Shown piece by piece: positions 9,156 to 17,146 of a stretch of 64,000 nt of DNA; the first letter of the stretch is position 1; the number at the start of each line of letters is the position of its first letter. The notes below the pieces were generated by a model, which saw nothing but the letters and a program-made list of their open reading frames with translations, made no database searches and was not told where the DNA came from. Source of the DNA: Luteolibacter sp. (GTDB lineage Bacteria > Verrucomicrobiota > Verrucomicrobiia > Verrucomicrobiales > Akkermansiaceae); contig JAUYNL010000029.1 of assembly GCA_030696085.1 (NCBI GenBank), positions 62,001 through 126,000 of the forward strand, written 5' to 3'. The translations under genes and the position numbers were made by a program.

Positions 9156-10007
9156 TCAAGGGTTGAGAAGATCGCGCCTGTGCTTGGCGGCTTCCAGCCA
9201 TTCGCATGCACCTTGCTGATCGCCTCTTTCGAGATGACCGATGATGTCCTGAAGGTCGGCGAGGATCGCGCGCAGGGGGGGGAGCAAGGCCTCCCGATTT
9301 TCGCTTAGAATCTCCGCCCACATCTCGGGATTGCCGGCGGCCACGCGCGTGGTGTCCCGCAATCCGCCGCCGCCGAAACGGCCTTCGTCCGGGTTTTCCA
9401 GGCACACCCGCGCGGCGCTGGCGGCGACGATGTGCGGCAGGTGGCTGATCCGGGCGACCAGTGCGTCATGATCCGCAGCGCTCATCCATGAGGTCCGGCA
9501 GCCGACGCTCTGCCAAAAGCGCTCCAATGCCTCCGCGCTCACGGCGGGGGCTTGTTCATCGTTGGTCAGAAGGCAGGCGGACTTGAAAAACAAGTCCGCG
9601 GAGGCTGCTTCCAGTCCGTTGCGTTCCGAGCCGGCCATCGGATGACTGCCGATGAAATGAACGCCCCGTCCCGCGAGCAATGGGGGAATGGTCTGGTGGG
9701 GAGTGCGTTTCACGCTTCCCACATCCGTGATCAGACAGCCGGCGGGCAGGCCCGCTTCCAAGGCTTGGCGGACCAGCGAGGGCATCGCTCCCACCGGCAC
9801 GGAGAGGATCAGCAGGCTGGCTCCATGGACGGCATTCGCGAGATCGTCCGTCGCTCCGGAAATCCCGAGATCGCGGGCTGCTCTAACGGTTTCCTCCCTG
9901 CGCGCCCACAACCGCAAACGGTGATCGGTCCCCGCCAGCGCCATGGCGAGCGATCCGCCGAGCAATCCGCCGCCCAGGATGGTGATATTCGGGAAATCCA
10001 CTCTCAT
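9156..10007 (-). CDS. tyrA: prephenate dehydrogenase
   Basis: 283-residue enzyme of tyrosine synthesis that oxidises prephenate (or arogenate) with NAD(P)+. Seen: an N-terminal Rossmann motif ILGGGLLGGSLA (about residues 8-19), the segment TDVGSVKRTPHQTI, the active-site region FIGSHPMAGSERNGLEAA, and LVARISHLPHIVAA in the helical dimerisation domain. The length matches the short TyrA class without a chorismate mutase domain. I start it at the ATG at 10007, directly before the Rossmann fold. It lies just upstream of aroA-cmk on the same strand, and the two are probably co-transcribed. Confidence 0.92.
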   Translation of the reverse strand: MRVDFPNITILGGGLLGGSLAMALAGTDHRLRLWARREETVRAARDLGISGATDDLANAVHGASLLILSVPVGAMPSLVRQALEAGLPAGCLITDVGSVKRTPHQTIPPLLAGRGVHFIGSHPMAGSERNGLEAASADLFFKSACLLTNDEQAPAVSAEALERFWQSVGCRTSWMSAADHDALVARISHLPHIVAASAARVCLENPDEGRFGGGGLRDTTRVAAGNPEMWAEILSENREALLPPLRAILADLQDIIGHLERGDQQGACEWLEAAKHRRDLLNP

Positions 10008-10085
10008 TCGATATAAAACCGGGTCCAGACGGGCCGGACCCGGCGGGTTGACCGGTAACAAGTGCGCCGGATGGATGAATATCGA

Positions 10086-10523
10086 TCAGGGAACCCGGAA
10101 GAATTTCTTCTCGGCGGCGGGGTAAGTGGGGTCCTGCACCAGCGTGCCGCTCGGAATGTCCCGAACGTCCACCACCTTGTTGTTATATGGACTGAAAACG
10201 AATCCATCCTTGCCGGGAACCTTGTTGGCAAACGCGTAGTCGGTGCGTTTCGGCTCCACCGGTGGCGGAGTGTTTCCCGGAGGGGTGCTGGTTTCGCGCG
10301 GGCTATCGGCCAGCGGGCCGCCGGCGGTCTCCTGGGATTTCTTCAGTTCCTCCTCCTTGGTTTTTTTCAAATCCTGCTCCTGTTTGAGCCTGGTCTGCTC
10401 GGCGGTGGGTTTTTGTGTGGCCTGGTTGGCCTTGTTTCGCTGTGGATTTTCTTCGTAGGGATAGCAGGAGGCCAGCATCAGGCAGAGGGCGGCGGCAAAT
10501 CCTGTGGAAAGTCGGAACTTCAT
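10086..10523 (-). CDS. putative lipoprotein
   Basis: 145-residue protein with a lipoprotein signal: hydrophobic stretch FAAALCLMLASC with the lipobox LASC and the acylated Cys at residue 20. After it come a Lys/Glu/Gln-rich helical segment (about 35-65, possible short coiled coil), a Pro/Thr-rich linker and a conserved-looking C-terminal part (VPGKDGFVFSPYNNKVVDVR). That last phrase resembles small membrane-anchored proteins common in Verrucomicrobia with a '...GKVFSPYN...VDV...' ending. No enzymatic motif is visible and the function is unknown. The start is the ATG at 10523, immediately before the signal sequence. Confidence 0.75.
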   Translation of the reverse strand: MKFRLSTGFAAALCLMLASCYPYEENPQRNKANQATQKPTAEQTRLKQEQDLKKTKEEELKKSQETAGGPLADSPRETSTPPGNTPPPVEPKRTDYAFANKVPGKDGFVFSPYNNKVVDVRDIPSGTLVQDPTYPAAEKKFFRVP

Positions 10524-10705
10524 GGCGGTTGGGGCGGGAGTTGGGGATTCGAATGAGGCCGCCTGGAAATGGCGGACACAGGGGAATGAAGATCTTCCGA
10601 GGCCACGCGTCAAGCAAGCTCATCCCGCGCGGCGGGGATTCCCCATGAAAACCACGCGCCCGCTCTTGCCGCCGGCCGCATGCCGGGGTGAGACTCCGTC
10701 CAGCC

Positions 10706-10924
10706 ATGCCGGACTCCGCCATCCACACCCACGGAACGATTTTGGAAAACCGCAGCCCCGTCCTCTATCGGGTGGAACTGCCGAACGGGAAAATCATCCT
10801 CGCCCACCTCTCCAAGCGCCTGGCGGACGAACAAGCCGTTTTCCCAACCGGCGGTCGCGTCCTGCTCGAACTCTCTCCCTATGACTTCGACACCGCGCGC
10901 ATCCTCGGCGGCTGCGGGGCGTAG
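10706..10924 (+). CDS. infA: translation initiation factor IF-1
   Basis: 72-residue protein, exactly the usual IF-1 length: a single S1-type OB fold. Seen: HGTILENRSPVLYRVELPNG, IILAHLSKRL and the closing GRVLLELSPYDFDTARI, which correspond to the conserved 'G-T-V-x-E ... F-R-V-x-L-x-N-G ... A-H-I-S-G-K-x ... V-x-V-E-L-x-P-Y-D-x' pattern. It is more diverged than typical IF-1 (LSKRLADEQ replaces the usual G-K-M/L-R-x-x-x-I), so it could be a second, specialised IF-1 paralogue. The start is taken as the ATG at 10706; a codon 18 bases upstream is also possible. It is an isolated gene facing right. Confidence 0.8.
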   Translation: MPDSAIHTHGTILENRSPVLYRVELPNGKIILAHLSKRLADEQAVFPTGGRVLLELSPYDFDTARILGGCGA

Positions 10925-11206
10925 TGGTTCATCACCATTTCAACCTCGGGGTCAGGGGAACAAGGGGTTTCCGATTTACGAGGCGATATTCCACGGATGG
11001 TTTCACGGCGGGCAAGGTCATACCGGGTAATATATCCGGAAAGTTCGGCGGGATGATCGGGCAGGGGCAGAATGCCAGCCAGGCGGCGAGGTTGTCTGAG
11101 GCGGATCAAGGCGCTCGGGCTGTTTCCATGAATCAGTCCGGGCAAACCGTGAATCCATATGAGGTGGGCTATTGCCTCCGCGGTGACGAGCGCCAGGTTC
11201 CACCCA
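10925..11206. other. intergenic region without a recognised gene
   Basis: 282 bases between infA and the end of ppk1. A short leftward frame (10879-11145) exists, but its protein is Pro/Arg/Ser-rich and resembles nothing, and it overlaps infA. I see no terminator hairpin with a T-run. Confidence 0.4.
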
Positions 11207-13303
11207 TCACACCGCCGGGACGTGGGGCTCGAAGGTCATGGCGCGTTCATGTTCCCGGGCCTTGGCGGCTTTTTTCGCCTGCTGGTGGAAATATTCCTGG
11301 GCGCGGAACGGTTTACGGCCCTTGGCACGCGTGATGCGCCGGGATGTGCCGTCCGGCAGCAGCAGCGAGGCCTGGGTGTTATCCTGGAAAAACGCATCCA
11401 ATATCCGGATGAGCCTGCGTTTCAGCACGGGCTCCTCGATCGGGATCATGAGCTCGACGCGCTTTTCGAGATTGCGCGTCATCCAGTCGGCCGAGGAGAG
11501 ATATACCTTCGAGTCGCCGCCCTGGAGGAAGTGGAACAATCGCGCGTGTTCCAGAAAGCGGTCGATCACGGAAACCACCTCGATGTTTTTCGAATATTTG
11601 GCATCGCCTGGTTTGAGACAGCAGATGCCGCGCACATTGAGTTTGATTTCCACGCCGGCGCGTGAGGCTTTGTAGAGTGCTTCGATGATGTCGGGGTCCT
11701 GCAACGAGTTCACCTTGGCGGTGATGCGTGCGGGCAGCCCCTGTTTCGCGCGTTCCGCCTCGCCTGTGATCAGGTCCAACACGATTGATTTCATCACCGT
11801 GGGGGCGGGGACCAGGCGCTGGAAACGCAACAGCTTGGACCTGCCGGAAACGGCGTTGAAGAACAGCGAGGCGTCGTTGCCATATTCCTGCTTGCAGGTG
11901 AGATAGGAAATGTCGGTGTAGAGCCGGGAAGTGGTTTCATTATAATTTCCAGTTCCGAGATGAACATACCGGCGCAGGTGGCCGGACTCGCGGCGGATGA
12001 TCATGCAGATCTTGGCGTGGGTCTTGAGACCCTTCACCCCGTAAACGATTTGTACGCCGGCACGCTGGAGTTCGTCGGCACGGTCGAGATTGCGGGCCTC
12101 ATCGAAGCGTGCCTTGAGCTCGATGAGCACGGTGACGTGCTTGCCGTTTTCCGCAGCCTTGATCAGTGCGTCGATGATACGGGATTTTTTCGCGGTGCGG
12201 TAAAGGACCTGTTTGATGGCCACGACATCGGAATCCACGGCGGCTTCCTCGATCAGGCGCAGGACCGGTTCGAAGGATTCGTAAGGGTGGTGCAGCAACA
12301 AGTCGCCGAGGCCGATGGTTTCAAACATTGAGGCTCCCGGCGTGATCGCCGGCGAGGTTTGCCCCGCCCAGTCCTCGTCGCGCAAATGCTCGAAGTCCGG
12401 CAGGAAGGCCAGCTCCATGAACGAGGCGAGGCCGGGCTGGCCATCGAGCAGATAGGTTTCCTGCGATCCGGCAGCGGTGACATCACGGATCATGCGGGCG
12501 AGGTCGCGCGGGGCGTCAGCGCGCAGTTCCAAGCGCACGGTATCGGCGAAACGCCGCGCGGTGAGGACGTCCTCCATTTCATCGGCCAGATCGATGGTGT
12601 CATCCTCCTGTACCGCGATGTCGCCGTTGCGGGTGACGCGGAAGGTGGTGGTGGCGGCTACGGTCTCGCCGGGGAAAAGCCGCGCTGCGTGGCTGGCGAC
12701 GAGATCCTCGATGAGCAGAAAGGCGTGCGGGCTTCCCTCGTCTGAGACGGGAACCCGGCGACCGAGGGCTTCTGGAATCGGGATCAACGCATGGCGGGTG
12801 AGTTTGGTTTCCGAATCCAGCAGGCGGCAGGCGACGATGAGGTTCAGCGCCGGAACGACTGGAGGCGCTTCACCCGGATCGACCGCCAGAGGCGTGAGCA
12901 GCGGAAACACCTGGTCCTCGAAGGTGGCGGCGAGTAGGGTGGATTGGTCAATGGTTAGATCCGCGGGAGCCAGCAGGCGGATGCCGGCCTTTCCGAGCGC
13001 CGGGACCAGGGTTTCCTTGAAGAGGATGTATTGATCCGTGGTCATCCGGAGGATCCGCTCGCGCAGCGCGGCGAGATTGCGCGTGGGAGTCAGCCCCGAG
13101 GCGTCCGGTTTTTTCATGCCGCTGCGGCGCATCGCCATCAGCCCGCCGATGCGGACCTGGAAAAATTCGTCGAGATTCGAGGCCGTGATGGCAAGGAACT
13201 TGATCCGTTCCAGCAGCGGAAGCTCGTCTCGCAGCGCTTCATTGAGCACTCGCTGGTTGAACTCCAGCCATGAAAGCTCGCGGTTGAGATAGGGAGTGGG
13301 CAT
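11207..13303 (-). CDS. ppk1: polyphosphate kinase 1
   Basis: 698-residue enzyme that reversibly makes polyphosphate from ATP. Seen: the N-terminal NRELSWLEFNQRVLNEA motif, the phosphorylated-His region KTHAKICMIIRRE followed by YVHLGTGNYNETTSRLYTD, and the second conserved His in FLEHARLFHFLQGGDSKVY, followed by SADWMTRNLEKRVE. The length matches PPK1 (about 690). The start is the ATG at 13303, directly before the conserved N-terminus; the frame upstream is not conserved. It is the downstream partner of an exopolyphosphatase gene on the same strand, with a PPK2 gene diverging behind that, so three polyphosphate genes are clustered. Confidence 0.96.
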   Translation of the reverse strand: MPTPYLNRELSWLEFNQRVLNEALRDELPLLERIKFLAITASNLDEFFQVRIGGLMAMRRSGMKKPDASGLTPTRNLAALRERILRMTTDQYILFKETLVPALGKAGIRLLAPADLTIDQSTLLAATFEDQVFPLLTPLAVDPGEAPPVVPALNLIVACRLLDSETKLTRHALIPIPEALGRRVPVSDEGSPHAFLLIEDLVASHAARLFPGETVAATTTFRVTRNGDIAVQEDDTIDLADEMEDVLTARRFADTVRLELRADAPRDLARMIRDVTAAGSQETYLLDGQPGLASFMELAFLPDFEHLRDEDWAGQTSPAITPGASMFETIGLGDLLLHHPYESFEPVLRLIEEAAVDSDVVAIKQVLYRTAKKSRIIDALIKAAENGKHVTVLIELKARFDEARNLDRADELQRAGVQIVYGVKGLKTHAKICMIIRRESGHLRRYVHLGTGNYNETTSRLYTDISYLTCKQEYGNDASLFFNAVSGRSKLLRFQRLVPAPTVMKSIVLDLITGEAERAKQGLPARITAKVNSLQDPDIIEALYKASRAGVEIKLNVRGICCLKPGDAKYSKNIEVVSVIDRFLEHARLFHFLQGGDSKVYLSSADWMTRNLEKRVELMIPIEEPVLKRRLIRILDAFFQDNTQASLLLPDGTSRRITRAKGRKPFRAQEYFHQQAKKAAKAREHERAMTFEPHVPAV

Positions 13304-13409
13304 TTGGAATAGTGGATGGTGAATTTTTGAATTTTGAAAAGGCGGAGATGGTCGGGACGGAATGCGGATCTTGAATTCATCATTCATAATCCAATGATTC
13401 AAAATTATT

Positions 13410-14969
13410 TTAGCCGTCTTCATCGATCACCACGCAGAGGCCGAAGACCTGCTCGAAGAGGTCCGCCTTGGTGGCCATGGCCAAGCGCTCGACGGCGGCA
13501 TCGGCAAGACCCGGGAGGCGGAGACGCAGCTTGCCGCTATCCCGGTGAATCTCGATTTGTGAAACCCGCTGGGCGTGGGTGCGTTCCAGTGCGTCGGCCA
13601 CGCGCAACAGGGCGGCGAGTTTCGATACCCGGATCCGGTCGTCGGTGGTGAGCGCGGCGTAGCTGGGATGATCCAGCACAGGGACCGAGTGCCGGTGATA
13701 TCGGGCGACCAGGGCGACGATGGTGACGTCCATCCGGTCGAGCCCGAAAACTTCGGAATTGAGAATGATGTATTCCGAGTGTTTGTGATGGGCGCGCGGG
13801 CTGACATAGGTGCCCACTTCGTGAAGGATGGCGGCCACCTTCAGAAGCAGGGCGTCATGTGCGGGGAGTTGGTGGAGGTCCGCCAGTTCATCGAAGAATC
13901 GGGAGCAGAGGTTGCAGACATGTTCTCCGTGGCCGGGATCGGATTGATAACGCTCGGCGAGGATGCGGGCCGAACGCAGCACATCCTCGGCGAAGGCCCC
14001 CGTGAGCTCGCGCGAGACTAACAGATCATGCAGCAGGCCCTGTTCGTATTCGCTGTTGGGAATGTGCGCTCCATCGAGCTTCAGCGTTTCCGCCACCGCA
14101 AGGTTGATCTCCAGGGCGGGTAGCAGCGCCTCGGCGGTCTGATAGTCGAGGTGGAAACGCTTCACGAGCTCGACATCGCTCATGCGGGAGGCTTCCGCCG
14201 TGAACTGCCGCAGCGTCTTGAGCGAGCAGGCGCCGCCCGCGCCGGTCAGCGGGGCGGTGATCGATTGCACCTCGTAGCCGATGATGACGAGCCCGTCGAT
14301 GCGGACATCGGAGTAATCAAAACGCAACTGCGCGAGATTGCCGAAGGCGTGCTCGCGGATCACGCGCAGCAAGGTGGGGCCTTCGGCATGGGATGCCTCG
14401 ACCGCCTCGCGGGTGCGGTGGGTGCCCATCCGGTAGCTCGTGTAGCGGGTGATCCGTCCATTTTGAAACAAGAGGGCGCGCGTATTGCCCGGGCCGACGT
14501 GGACCACCAGCGTGGTGTCCTTTCGCATGGCCGGCAGATGTTGGAGGCGGCGTCGTGTTTTCAGATAGATCAGCCGTGTCATTTCACCGTCGTCGATGGT
14601 GCTCACGCGCAGGCCGCAGGCGATGCGGATGCGGTTCATGACGGTTTCGTGATTGCGGGCCTCGCTGAGAATGTTCGTCGCCGCCGCACGGGTGATGCCG
14701 TGGGGATCCAGCCCCAGTTCGGCGAGTGATTTTTGATAGCCCCTGACGATGGAGACGATCCGCTCCACGGTGGAGAGGCTCACACTTCCCAGCCGGAAGA
14801 TGTCGCGGGCGAGGGGGGCGGGTTGTTCGAGGAAATCCACCGGGGTGAGCGTGCCGTCGGCTGCCCGCTCCGCCACCATCATGGAGACCGAGCTCGCGCC
14901 AATGTGCAGGGCGGTGGTGAGTGTTTCCGCGGGAGGGGCGATATTCGCGGGCTTCCGGAATTTGGACAT
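13410..14969 (-). CDS. ppx: Ppx/GppA family exopolyphosphatase
   Basis: 519-residue protein. The N-terminal two-thirds has the ASKHA (actin-like) fold of Ppx/GppA phosphatases: HIGASSVSMMVAE replaces the usual D-x-G-S-N-S segment, followed by AATNILSEARNHETVMNRI and VHVGPGNTRALLF. The C-terminal third is an HD-type domain: LLKVAAILHEVGTYVSPRAHHKHSEYIIL, a form in which the classical His-Asp pair reads His-Glu. Ppx proteins hydrolyse polyphosphate from the end or cleave pppGpp. The opening phosphate-loop residues are altered relative to the textbook D-x-G-(S/T)-N, so activity should not be assumed. It lies directly upstream of ppk1. Confidence 0.87.
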   Translation of the reverse strand: MSKFRKPANIAPPAETLTTALHIGASSVSMMVAERAADGTLTPVDFLEQPAPLARDIFRLGSVSLSTVERIVSIVRGYQKSLAELGLDPHGITRAAATNILSEARNHETVMNRIRIACGLRVSTIDDGEMTRLIYLKTRRRLQHLPAMRKDTTLVVHVGPGNTRALLFQNGRITRYTSYRMGTHRTREAVEASHAEGPTLLRVIREHAFGNLAQLRFDYSDVRIDGLVIIGYEVQSITAPLTGAGGACSLKTLRQFTAEASRMSDVELVKRFHLDYQTAEALLPALEINLAVAETLKLDGAHIPNSEYEQGLLHDLLVSRELTGAFAEDVLRSARILAERYQSDPGHGEHVCNLCSRFFDELADLHQLPAHDALLLKVAAILHEVGTYVSPRAHHKHSEYIILNSEVFGLDRMDVTIVALVARYHRHSVPVLDHPSYAALTTDDRIRVSKLAALLRVADALERTHAQRVSQIEIHRDSGKLRLRLPGLADAAVERLAMATKADLFEQVFGLCVVIDEDG

Positions 14970-15072
14970 CGGCGGAGCACAGCGCGTGACGGCCCCGGTT
15001 TCAATCCCGAATGTGTGGCATCGTCACCAGTCGGGGCTTGTCAACAGGGTGGCAAGCCGGGATAACCCGAAC
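14970..15072. promoter_or_regulatory. divergent promoter region of ppx-ppk1 and ppk2
   Basis: About 100 bases separate the leftward ppx-ppk1 pair from the rightward ppk2 gene. Promoters for both directions must lie here or slightly inside the genes. I cannot pick out convincing -35/-10 boxes and see no pho-box-like direct repeat with certainty. Confidence 0.4.
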
Positions 15073-15900
15073 ATGCCAGTCAGTGGAGCGTTGGAACGAT
15101 ATTGGGTGAAACCCGGCAGCAAGGTTGATCTTTCAAAGATCGACAGCGGCGAGAAGTTCCTCTTTCAAGGGCCGGATAAATCGGAATTCGAGCCGCAGTT
15201 CCGCAAGCTTCAGGACCAGCTCCAGAATCTGCAGAAGATGCTCTACGCCCAGAACAAGCACCGGATCCTGGTGGTGATGCAGGCCATGGACACGGGCGGC
15301 AAGGACGGCTGCATCAAGCACGTTTTCTCGCACATCGATCCCCAGGGCATTCATGTCCGTTCGTTCAAGAAACCCAGCGAGGAGGAGCTTTCCTACGATT
15401 TCCTCTGGCGCATACACTCGAAAGTCCCGCATCGCGGACAGCTCGTCATCTTCAACCGCAGTCACTACGAGGACATCATCGCTGTGCGCGTCAAAAAACT
15501 GTTTCCCGATGAGGTGTGGAAACGCCGGCAGCGCCATGTCAACGATTTCGAGTGCATGCTGGCCGAGGAGGGCACCACCATCGTGAAAATCTTTCTGCAC
15601 ATTTCCAAAGAAGAGCAGAAACACCGCCTCGAATCCCGCCTCGAAAATCCGGTGAAACACTGGAAGTTCAATCCGGACGATCTCGCGGACCGCGCCCGCT
15701 GGAATGATTTCATGGCCGCGTATGAGGATGTGATGACCAAGACCTCCACCGAGTATGCGCCATGGTTTGTCGTTCCAGCGGACCGCAAGTGGTATCGCAA
15801 TCTGTGCGTTGCGCGCATCATGCTCGACACCTTGCGGAAACTCGACATGAAGCTGCCGGAAATCGATTGGGACCCGAAAAAGATCCGCATCGATGAGTGA
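15073..15900 (+). CDS. ppk2: polyphosphate kinase 2 family nucleotide phosphotransferase
   Basis: 275-residue PPK2-family enzyme, which transfers phosphate from polyphosphate to a nucleotide (AMP, ADP, GDP...). Seen: Walker A-like AMDTGGKDGCIKHVF, the lid and active-site region IFNRSHYEDIIAVRV, and late conserved PWFVVPADRKWYRNL. The protein is a single-domain PPK2 of the size seen in class I or III; which nucleotide it prefers cannot be read. The start is the ATG at 15073, because the frame upstream is antisense to ppx. It diverges from the ppx-ppk1 pair with a short promoter region between, which suggests shared control of polyphosphate synthesis and use. Confidence 0.92.
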   Translation: MPVSGALERYWVKPGSKVDLSKIDSGEKFLFQGPDKSEFEPQFRKLQDQLQNLQKMLYAQNKHRILVVMQAMDTGGKDGCIKHVFSHIDPQGIHVRSFKKPSEEELSYDFLWRIHSKVPHRGQLVIFNRSHYEDIIAVRVKKLFPDEVWKRRQRHVNDFECMLAEEGTTIVKIFLHISKEEQKHRLESRLENPVKHWKFNPDDLADRARWNDFMAAYEDVMTKTSTEYAPWFVVPADRKWYRNLCVARIMLDTLRKLDMKLPEIDWDPKKIRIDE

Positions 15901-16003
15901 CGTGGCGGATGCGCGGGCCCTCCTTGCCTCACCAGGTAAAGGATTCCTTGACGGCATTCCGTCCGATTGTTTCATTCGCCGCGCCGGATGATCAAGTGAT
16001 CAT

Positions 16004-16078
16004 GCCGCTGTAGCTCAGGGGTAGAGCAGCTCATTCGTAATGAGCAGGTCGTCGGTTCGAATCCGACCAGCGGCTCCA
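16004..16078 (+). tRNA. tRNA-Thr (anticodon CGT)
   Basis: A 75-base cloverleaf: acceptor arm GCCGCTG pairs with CAGCGGC, D-arm GCTC...GAGC, anticodon stem GCTCA/TGAGC with loop TTCGTAA (anticodon CGT), T-arm GTCGG TTCGAAT CCGAC, and encoded CCA after a T discriminator base. The CGT anticodon reads the Thr codon ACG. The type III and Eco29kI-type restriction genes begin just beyond it, consistent with tRNA genes often marking integration hot spots. I see no duplicated tRNA 3' end further right that would prove an integrase-type event. Confidence 0.96.
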
Positions 16079-16226
16079 TTCGTAATCAATAGATTATGGA
16101 TTTTATCGGCTGTGGGAAAATGTGCCCGCGTGCATTTTTTGTGCAATCCGGCAAGCCAACGTGCATTCCCCCCTTCCAATTCCCAAGCGGCGGCAATCGC
16201 CTTTTCACTCGATGATTTCAAGGCGG
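16079..16226. other. gene-free stretch next to tRNA-Thr
   Basis: About 150 bases of lower GC content between tRNA-Thr and the Res-like remnant. Nothing is recognised apart from a short repeat of the tRNA edge: the words 'ttcgtaat' and 'cattcgtaatcaatag' resemble the anticodon-arm sequence but are too short to call an attachment site. Confidence 0.3.
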
Positions 16227-16400
16227 TCAGTCGAAATTTCTGCCGCTTCTGTCTCGCCACGTTTTCCCTGTGCGGTGCCAGCACGTCACCGCGCCGCTTT
16301 GGTCGTGATCCAACACTTGGGCAAAGTGCTGTTCCCACGAGTTGAGATCGGCCGGCGGGATGCCACAGAGATTCCGGTTCGAGCTTGGCAGCGCCAACTG
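16227..16400 (-). pseudogene. remnant of a type III restriction enzyme (Res) C-terminal part
   Basis: A short frame encodes IPPADLNSWEQHFAQVLD, then CWHRTGKTW, a pattern that resembles the block 'PPADLN-x-WE-x-x-FA-x-x-LD ... V-x-W-W-H-R-N' near the C-terminus of type III Res helicase-endonucleases. No helicase domain, start codon or rest of the gene is present, and a stop follows within 50 codons. Reading direction and order are those of a mod-res operon: the Mod remnant lies upstream (to the right) on the same strand and the Eco29kI-type genes lie between. I therefore read this as debris of the res gene. Homology was judged by eye. Confidence 0.45.
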
Positions 16401-16519
16401 GTCCTTCTTGAAACCAGATTTCAGCAGAGATTCAGCGCCTTTTCCGGACTCTTCGACGTGGAATGCACCAAGACTCACAATGCAGCTATTGAAATGCCGC
16501 CGACACGATGTATGGGACT

Positions 16520-17146
16520 TCACACCTCGGAATCCGGTCCTTGGTATGTATTCCAAAAGTCCGCAACCTGCTCCCTGATTTGCAATTCGGTGAGCTTGGA
16601 TGGTGCGCATCTGTCAGCCCAGTGCCTTCCAGGATGCAGCGTGTCCCAGTTTGGGCGGGCTCCCCGATGACGACCCGAGCCGGGATCGTGATTTCCGAAT
16701 CCATCGATGAGCGAGTTCCAGAGGGGGCGATAGTGCTGAATGAGAAGTGACTCGCCCAATGGAATCCAAATGTCGTCCACAACGAGAAACCTGCACCAGA
16801 AATCCTTTGAGTCGAGATTCCCGGCCTGTTCAATTGATTTCCGATGCTCGTCCAGACGATTGAAGAGCGAGGCTCCCTTCGCAGACACTTCGGAATCCAC
16901 GTTACCCTTCCGTCCGCCTGTTGGGACAGCTTTTCCGATGTAGATTGGGAGATTCAATTCCTCATTGCTGTTGTTCCATGCCGCAACGGGAGCATAGGGC
17001 TTAAAGTTGCCCACGTAATAAATGGCGTAAACGCCAGCACCGGGAAAGCGGCTGATTTCTGCCAGTGGTGACGCTTTCTGCTTAATCAGAGAGATTGCAA
17101 CGCTTTTCCCGAGATTCTCCTTCTCAAGGGGATTATAAAGCTTCAT
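16520..17146 (-). CDS. Eco29kI-type GIY-YIG restriction endonuclease
   Basis: 208-residue type II restriction endonuclease of the Eco29kI family (CCGCGG-type cutter, a GIY-YIG nuclease). Seen: GAGVYAIYYVGNF and LPIYIGKAVPTG (the GIY and YIG elements with the two catalytic tyrosines), RLDEH (the Arg and His pair), a Glu in GESLLIQHYRPLWN with its Asn, and the family signature IDGFGNHDPGSGR followed by WDTLHPGRHWA. All the active-site residues known for Eco29kI appear present. I use the ATG at 17146; a TTG at 17170 is also possible. It overlaps the end of the cognate methyltransferase gene by 14 bases. The region is more AT-rich than its neighbours, which suggests acquisition by transfer. Confidence 0.92.
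   Translation of the reverse strand: MKLYNPLEKENLGKSVAISLIKQKASPLAEISRFPGAGVYAIYYVGNFKPYAPVAAWNNSNEELNLPIYIGKAVPTGGRKGNVDSEVSAKGASLFNRLDEHRKSIEQAGNLDSKDFWCRFLVVDDIWIPLGESLLIQHYRPLWNSLIDGFGNHDPGSGRHRGARPNWDTLHPGRHWADRCAPSKLTELQIREQVADFWNTYQGPDSEV

Noticed and set aside
10879-11145. Leftward frame of 88 codons between infA and ppk1
   Set aside because: It overlaps the end of infA and has no coherent protein character or ribosome site.
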